A stretch of 18,395 nt of DNA. Source: Frankiales bacterium. Its GTDB lineage: Bacteria; Actinomycetota; Actinomycetes; Mycobacteriales; SCTD01. Made by a program: the position numbers and the translations under genes. The stretch lies in NCBI GenBank assembly GCA_025965735.1, contig JAOPWK010000208.1, positions 1 to 18,395 on the forward strand. The letters run 5' to 3'. Below the pieces are notes generated by a model that had not been told where the DNA came from, did not search any database, and saw only the letters and a list, made by a program, of their open reading frames with translations. Positions 15,460 through 18,395 of this stretch are shown here, one piece after another; position 1 is the stretch's first letter; every line of letters starts with the position of its first letter.

Positions 15460-16659
15460 TCACGCCTGCTCCAGCAGCACGGCGATGCCTTGCCCGACCC
15501 CGATGCACATCGTGACGACAGCGCGGCGCGCACCGAGTTCGTTCAAGTCGAGCGCGGCTGACAGCGCGAGCCGGCTACCGCTCATGCCGAGGGGGTGACC
15601 CAGGGCGATCGCCCCTCCGTGGCGGTTCACGTGCTGGGCGTCATCGGGCAGCCCCAGCCCCCGCAGCACGGCGAGTGCTTGCGCAGCGAACGCCTCGTTG
15701 AGCTCGAGCAGGTCCACGTCCCCGATCGCCAGTCCCTTGCGCTCGAGCAGACGCCGAGTCGCCGGTTCGGGCCCGATACCCATGATTCGGGGCGGCACCC
15801 CGGTCGACACCATCGAGGTCACCTTCGCGAGCGGCGTCAAGCCGTACCGCTCGACCGCCCGCTCGGACGCGAGCAGGAGCGCGGCAGCGCCGTCGTTGAC
15901 CCCCGAGGAGTTGCCGGCCGTCACGCTGCCGCCCTGGAAGATCGGCCTCAGCCTGGCCAACGCCTCCAGCGAGGTCTGACGAGGGTGCTCGTCGACCTCG
16001 ACGAGCACCGGGTCCCCCTTGGGCTGCGGCACGAGCAGTGGCGAGATCTCCTTCGCCAGCCGACCCGAGGACTGCGCCTCGGCCGTCCGGACCTGCGAGC
16101 GGAGGGCGAACGCGTCCTGGTCCTCACGTCCGACGCCGTAGTCGTCCGCGACGTTCTGCGCGGTACGCGGCATCGGGTCGATGCCATGCAGCTGCTCCAT
16201 CCGGGGGTTGACGAAGCGCCAGCCGATGGTCGTGTCGTGCACCTCGTTGGAGCGCGAGAAGGGCGTCGTCGCCTTGGGCATCACGAAGGGCGCCCGAGAC
16301 ATGCTCTCGACCCCGCCCGCGATGACCAGGTCGGCATCACCGGCGCGGATGGCGCGGGCGGCCGACCCCACAGCGTCCAGACCGGAGCCGCACAGCCGGT
16401 TCAACGTCCCGCCCGACACCTCTACCGGCAGGTCGGCCAGCAGGGCGGCCATCCGCGCCACGTTGCGGTTGTCCTCCCCCGCTTGGTTCGCGCAGCCCAG
16501 CAGCACGTCGTCCAGCGCCGACCAGTCGACGCCCGCATGCCGCTGCACGAGAGCACGCAGGACGTGCGCCGCGAGGTCGTCCGGGCGGACCTGCGCAAGC
16601 GCACCGCCGTACCGGCCGATAGGGGTACGCACGCCGTCGATGACGTAGGCATGACTCAC
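15460..16659 (-). CDS. pcaF: Thiolase, probably 3-oxoadipyl-CoA thiolase
   Basis: A 399-residue degradative thiolase that cleaves a 3-oxoacyl-CoA with CoA. The catalytic triad is complete: Cys90 in LNRLCGSGLDAVGSAARAI, His355 in GGAIALGHPLGMSG and Cys385 in VTMCIGVGQGIA. RTPIGRYGGALAQVRPDDL, GCANQAGEDNRNVARM, HDTTIGWRFVNPRM and MPRTAQNVADDYGV are the pattern of PcaF/PaaJ-type 3-oxoadipyl-CoA thiolases, the last step of the beta-ketoadipate and phenylacetate routes. A general acetyl-CoA acetyltransferase role is the alternative, since no other pca or paa gene is visible. The GTG start is preceded by AGGAG 5 nt upstream. It is the only apparently intact gene between 13.3 and 18.2 kb. Confidence 0.88.
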   Translation of the reverse strand: MSHAYVIDGVRTPIGRYGGALAQVRPDDLAAHVLRALVQRHAGVDWSALDDVLLGCANQAGEDNRNVARMAALLADLPVEVSGGTLNRLCGSGLDAVGSAARAIRAGDADLVIAGGVESMSRAPFVMPKATTPFSRSNEVHDTTIGWRFVNPRMEQLHGIDPMPRTAQNVADDYGVGREDQDAFALRSQVRTAEAQSSGRLAKEISPLLVPQPKGDPVLVEVDEHPRQTSLEALARLRPIFQGGSVTAGNSSGVNDGAAALLLASERAVERYGLTPLAKVTSMVSTGVPPRIMGIGPEPATRRLLERKGLAIGDVDLLELNEAFAAQALAVLRGLGLPDDAQHVNRHGGAIALGHPLGMSGSRLALSAALDLNELGARRAVVTMCIGVGQGIAVLLEQA

Positions 16660-16687
16660 GTGTTCTCCTGCTTCTGCGCCCGAGCGA

Positions 16688-17231
16688 TCAGGCGGCGGTC
16701 GATCGGAATGCTCGCTGCAGGTCAGGGACGTCGAGCGAGCCGGACGCTGAGGGCATCGGTGGTGACGGACATCGAGGTAGCCCTCGCGACTCCGCTACCA
16801 GCTCCTGGACGAACCGGACGATGTGGTTCGTGGAGCGTCGAGGGTCAGTACGGATTGGACCGGCCGCCTTCATGGCGTCGACCTCCTCGTTGGAGGTCAT
16901 GAAGCGCAGGAGGAGGTCCTCGTCGCTCGGTCCGCGGGGGAAACGCTTGCGGATCTTCTCGAGGCTGGGCTGCGGACGGATCCAGGCAGCGAGCTCCATC
17001 GCCCGCGGCGTGTCGAAGACCCTCGACCAGGAAGTCCGTGGACGCCTCCGGATCGTCCCGGAGGTGACGCAGCAGCACCGTGAACTTGCCGGCGCCGGTC
17101 AGGTTCACGGTGCGGAAGCCGGTGCGCGCCAGGTGCGACAGTGCGTCAGCCGCCTGATAGGCGCGCTGCATGCCCCACAGGCTCTGCTGCCCGTCCCTCA
17201 GCGCCTGGTCCACGAACTCGATGGTGGTCAA
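16688..17231 (-). pseudogene. HMGL-like carboxyltransferase (oxaloacetate decarboxylase alpha/pyruvate carboxylase B type), internally deleted
   Basis: The start (TTG 17231, GGAG 5 nt upstream) gives MTTIEFVDQALRDGQQSLWG, the conserved metal-site opening of HMG-CoA-lyase-like carboxyltransferases, then RTGFRTVNLTGAGKFTVLLR and DFLVEGLRH. At about 17005-17010 a different frame takes over with AAWIRPQPSLEKIRKRFPRG, DEDLLLRFMTSNEEVDAM and KAAGPIRTDPR, which matches the C-terminal tail of the same family. The TIM-barrel core of several hundred residues, with the catalytic lysine and most metal ligands, is missing. A full gene is about 450-500 codons and only about 140 remain. It sits 28 bp beyond the thiolase start on the same strand, so both may once have formed a catabolic operon. 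Confidence 0.8.
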
Positions 17232-18221
17232 GCCAACTCCTGTGCAGTCACGCGGTCATGACCTAGCGCTCCGGACGGGCTGCTGACGCTCCTGGTCGTC
17301 ATGCGGCCCCATCGACGTCTTCTTCAGCGGATCGAACGAAGCCGCCGCCGGCGCACGGCAGGTACAGCCACCCGGCGGCGACCACGCCGCGCAGGGCCAG
17401 ACCGGGAGATCCTCGCGGGCCCACGCAGGGCGCTTGTGACGCAGCGTCGAGACCGGGCCGCCTTGGCCCCGCAGGCACATCGCGCAAACACGACCCGCAC
17501 CTGGAACGGCGCCCGGACACCTGCGCACACGGTTGTCTCCCGAACGGTTGGTTGTTGTCAACCTAAGGCGCAAAACAGCTGCAGGTCAAGGCAGCACGCC
17601 CCGCGCCGCTTCTCGGGTTCGCCTGCGCTGACGAGCGTTAAGGGCCACACGTGGGCTGAGGACGTGTAAGTGTCCCCGCGTCATCGGTGGTGATCGCCAG
17701 CCAGAGGGCGGTCCGGCGGGTCCCGTGCGCTTGCTGAGGACAAAACCCCTCTGTCGTTCATGCCTCAACGCTTCGGCGGCAGCACGCCGGCGTGCGTTCA
17801 CTGAGAGCAACAAGCCCCGCCGGCGCCGCGTGATAATCGGCGAAGCGCAGCTCCGGCAGCACCCTCCAGGGCTCCGAAAGAAGTGGCTGTTGACCGGCTG
17901 GCTCCAGCCGCGGGACTGTGCGTTCGCGCGCCTCGCCGGCGAGCTCCATGAGCCTGCTGGAGATGACGCTGATGCGGAACTGTCGAGGCACGCGGGCGGG
18001 GGCGCCATTCGTCTACGCCTGTTCGACCAGAGAGCAAGTCCCCGGCTGGAGCCGAAAGGTGGGATCGCGCGGCGGCCGGCGCGTGCCCGCCGGCCGTCAG
18101 CCGCTCGCACGCACGGTTCGCGGAGTTGCGGTTGCTCGCGTAGGGCAAGAGCAGCTCCTGGGATTCTTTGAGACCGTCGGCGAGCTCACGTCCGATCCCC
18201 CGGGTCAGGCCGGCGTCGACG
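17232..18221. other. About 1 kb without a recognisable gene
   Basis: Frames on both strands are short or of low coding quality. A 14-bp inverted repeat GGTTG-TTGT-CAACC (17550-17563) lies in a locally AT-richer patch and contains TTGACA on the minus strand, but no good -10 follows. From about 18229 down to 18090 the minus strand shows near-perfect G/C third positions over roughly 45 codons (GLTRGIGRELADGLKESQEL), suggesting a remnant of a real gene, vaguely like a short-chain dehydrogenase N-terminus, not assignable. Everything looks like decayed coding sequence. Confidence 0.4.
17758..17991 (-). CDS. Unassigned 77-residue reading frame in the decayed zone
   Basis: Starts at a GTG (MPRQFRISVISSRLMELAGE) and ends at a TGA. 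The first 35 codons have a helix-rich, charged composition and mostly G/C third positions; the later part uses codons such as CTT, GTT and GAT that are unusual here. No family is recognised and no ribosome-binding site is clear. It may be a fragment of a longer broken gene rather than a functional one. Confidence 0.15.
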   Translation of the reverse strand: MPRQFRISVISSRLMELAGEARERTVPRLEPAGQQPLLSEPWRVLPELRFADYHAAPAGLVALSERTPACCRRSVEA

Positions 18222-18395
18222 ATGGCTGATCCTCCGTTGCGCGACGAGAAGCCGCACCCTGGACGCGGACTGCCGGTCGGCTTCACCACAGTGCTCCTGT
18301 TCGGGCTCACCGCGGTCCTGCAGGCCTTTCTCGTCCGAGACGGCATCGCGCCCTCTGCCGCCGTCGGGGTTCGGTATCTCGTGGCAGGCCTCGTC
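18222..18395 (+). CDS. EamA/DMT-family transporter, N-terminal 58 residues
   Basis: The frame opens MADPPLRDEKPHPGRGLPVG and enters a first membrane helix FTTVLLFGLTAVLQAFLV. It then gives IAPSAAVGVRYLVAGLV, the xxRYLxAG pattern at the second helix typical of ten-helix drug/metabolite transporters with two EamA repeats. The rest lies beyond the window edge. The substrate is unknown and no strong ribosome-binding site is visible before the ATG. Assignment rests on one helix plus the RYLVAG motif. Confidence 0.6.
   Translation, partial: MADPPLRDEKPHPGRGLPVGFTTVLLFGLTAVLQAFLVRDGIAPSAAVGVRYLVAGLV

Noticed and set aside
15595..16902. 435-codon open frame on the plus strand over the thiolase
   Set aside because: Antisense shadow; the minus strand encodes a complete thiolase with all three catalytic residues.
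17532..17561. Promoter from TTGACA at 17556-17561 (minus strand)
   Set aside because: At 16-18 nt spacing the downstream hexamers (GAGACA, AGACAA, GACAAC) are far from a -10 consensus.
17640..17700. End of an insertion sequence
   Set aside because: The stretch near 17660 superficially resembles an element terminus, but no matching inverted end, target duplication or transposase is visible.

Overview
The window is very GC-rich, nearly every real codon ends in G or C, and several genes have the leaderless promoter layout common in Actinomycetia (a TAnnnT -10 box 6-7 nt before the start codon). Gene content agrees with a high-GC actinobacterium: EttA, an Ssb paralogue, a HerA/YjgR-type ATPase, oligoribonuclease, PadR-controlled FtsX-type ABC exporters and a pcaF-type thiolase. 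I cannot name a genus from sequence alone.

Left part (1-6.2 kb). The N-terminal half of ettA leaves the window on the minus strand, divergent from a PAS-GGDEF diguanylate cyclase. Between that cyclase and ssb lies a scar: half of an EAL domain on the minus strand abuts half of a second GGDEF domain on the plus strand, as if an inversion had broken a GGDEF-EAL gene. After ssb come a small CxxC-rich protein, a dienelactone-hydrolase-like enzyme whose stop codon lies inside the following tRNA-Arg(UCU), an FAD-dependent phytoene-dehydrogenase-like oxidoreductase starting 13 nt after that tRNA, and a stand-alone OmpR-type winged-helix protein.

Centre (6.2-13.0 kb). A minus-strand operon, padR - ABC ATPase - FtsX permease - 43-aa protein, has its members joined by ATGA overlaps. 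It starts at a strong promoter whose -10 box lies inside a perfect 24-bp palindrome, the likely PadR operator. Upstream are the HerA-like ATPase and a cysteine-rich lipoprotein, and divergently orn (which degrades short RNAs and, in related bacteria, pGpG), followed by tRNA-His(GUG).

Right part (13.0-18.4 kb). This is a decaying accessory zone. Just after tRNA-His is a cluster of TGGGGCA repeats and a frameshifted tyrosine integrase cut off before its catalytic tyrosine and fused directly to a broken bioB. bioB has lost its start, has one radical-SAM cysteine changed to arginine, and is frameshifted in a C run. The best reading is an element integrated at tRNA-His that was later mostly deleted together with the 5' end of bioB. 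Beyond it are an apparently intact 3-oxoadipyl-CoA/acetyl-CoA thiolase (minus strand), an internally deleted carboxyltransferase gene, about 1 kb with no recognisable gene, and the first 58 codons of an EamA-type transporter running off the right edge.

I found no CRISPR array, no complete insertion sequence and no clear new defence or biosynthetic system. The most informative observations are the scars, the tRNA/CDS overlap and the palindrome-controlled exporter operon.
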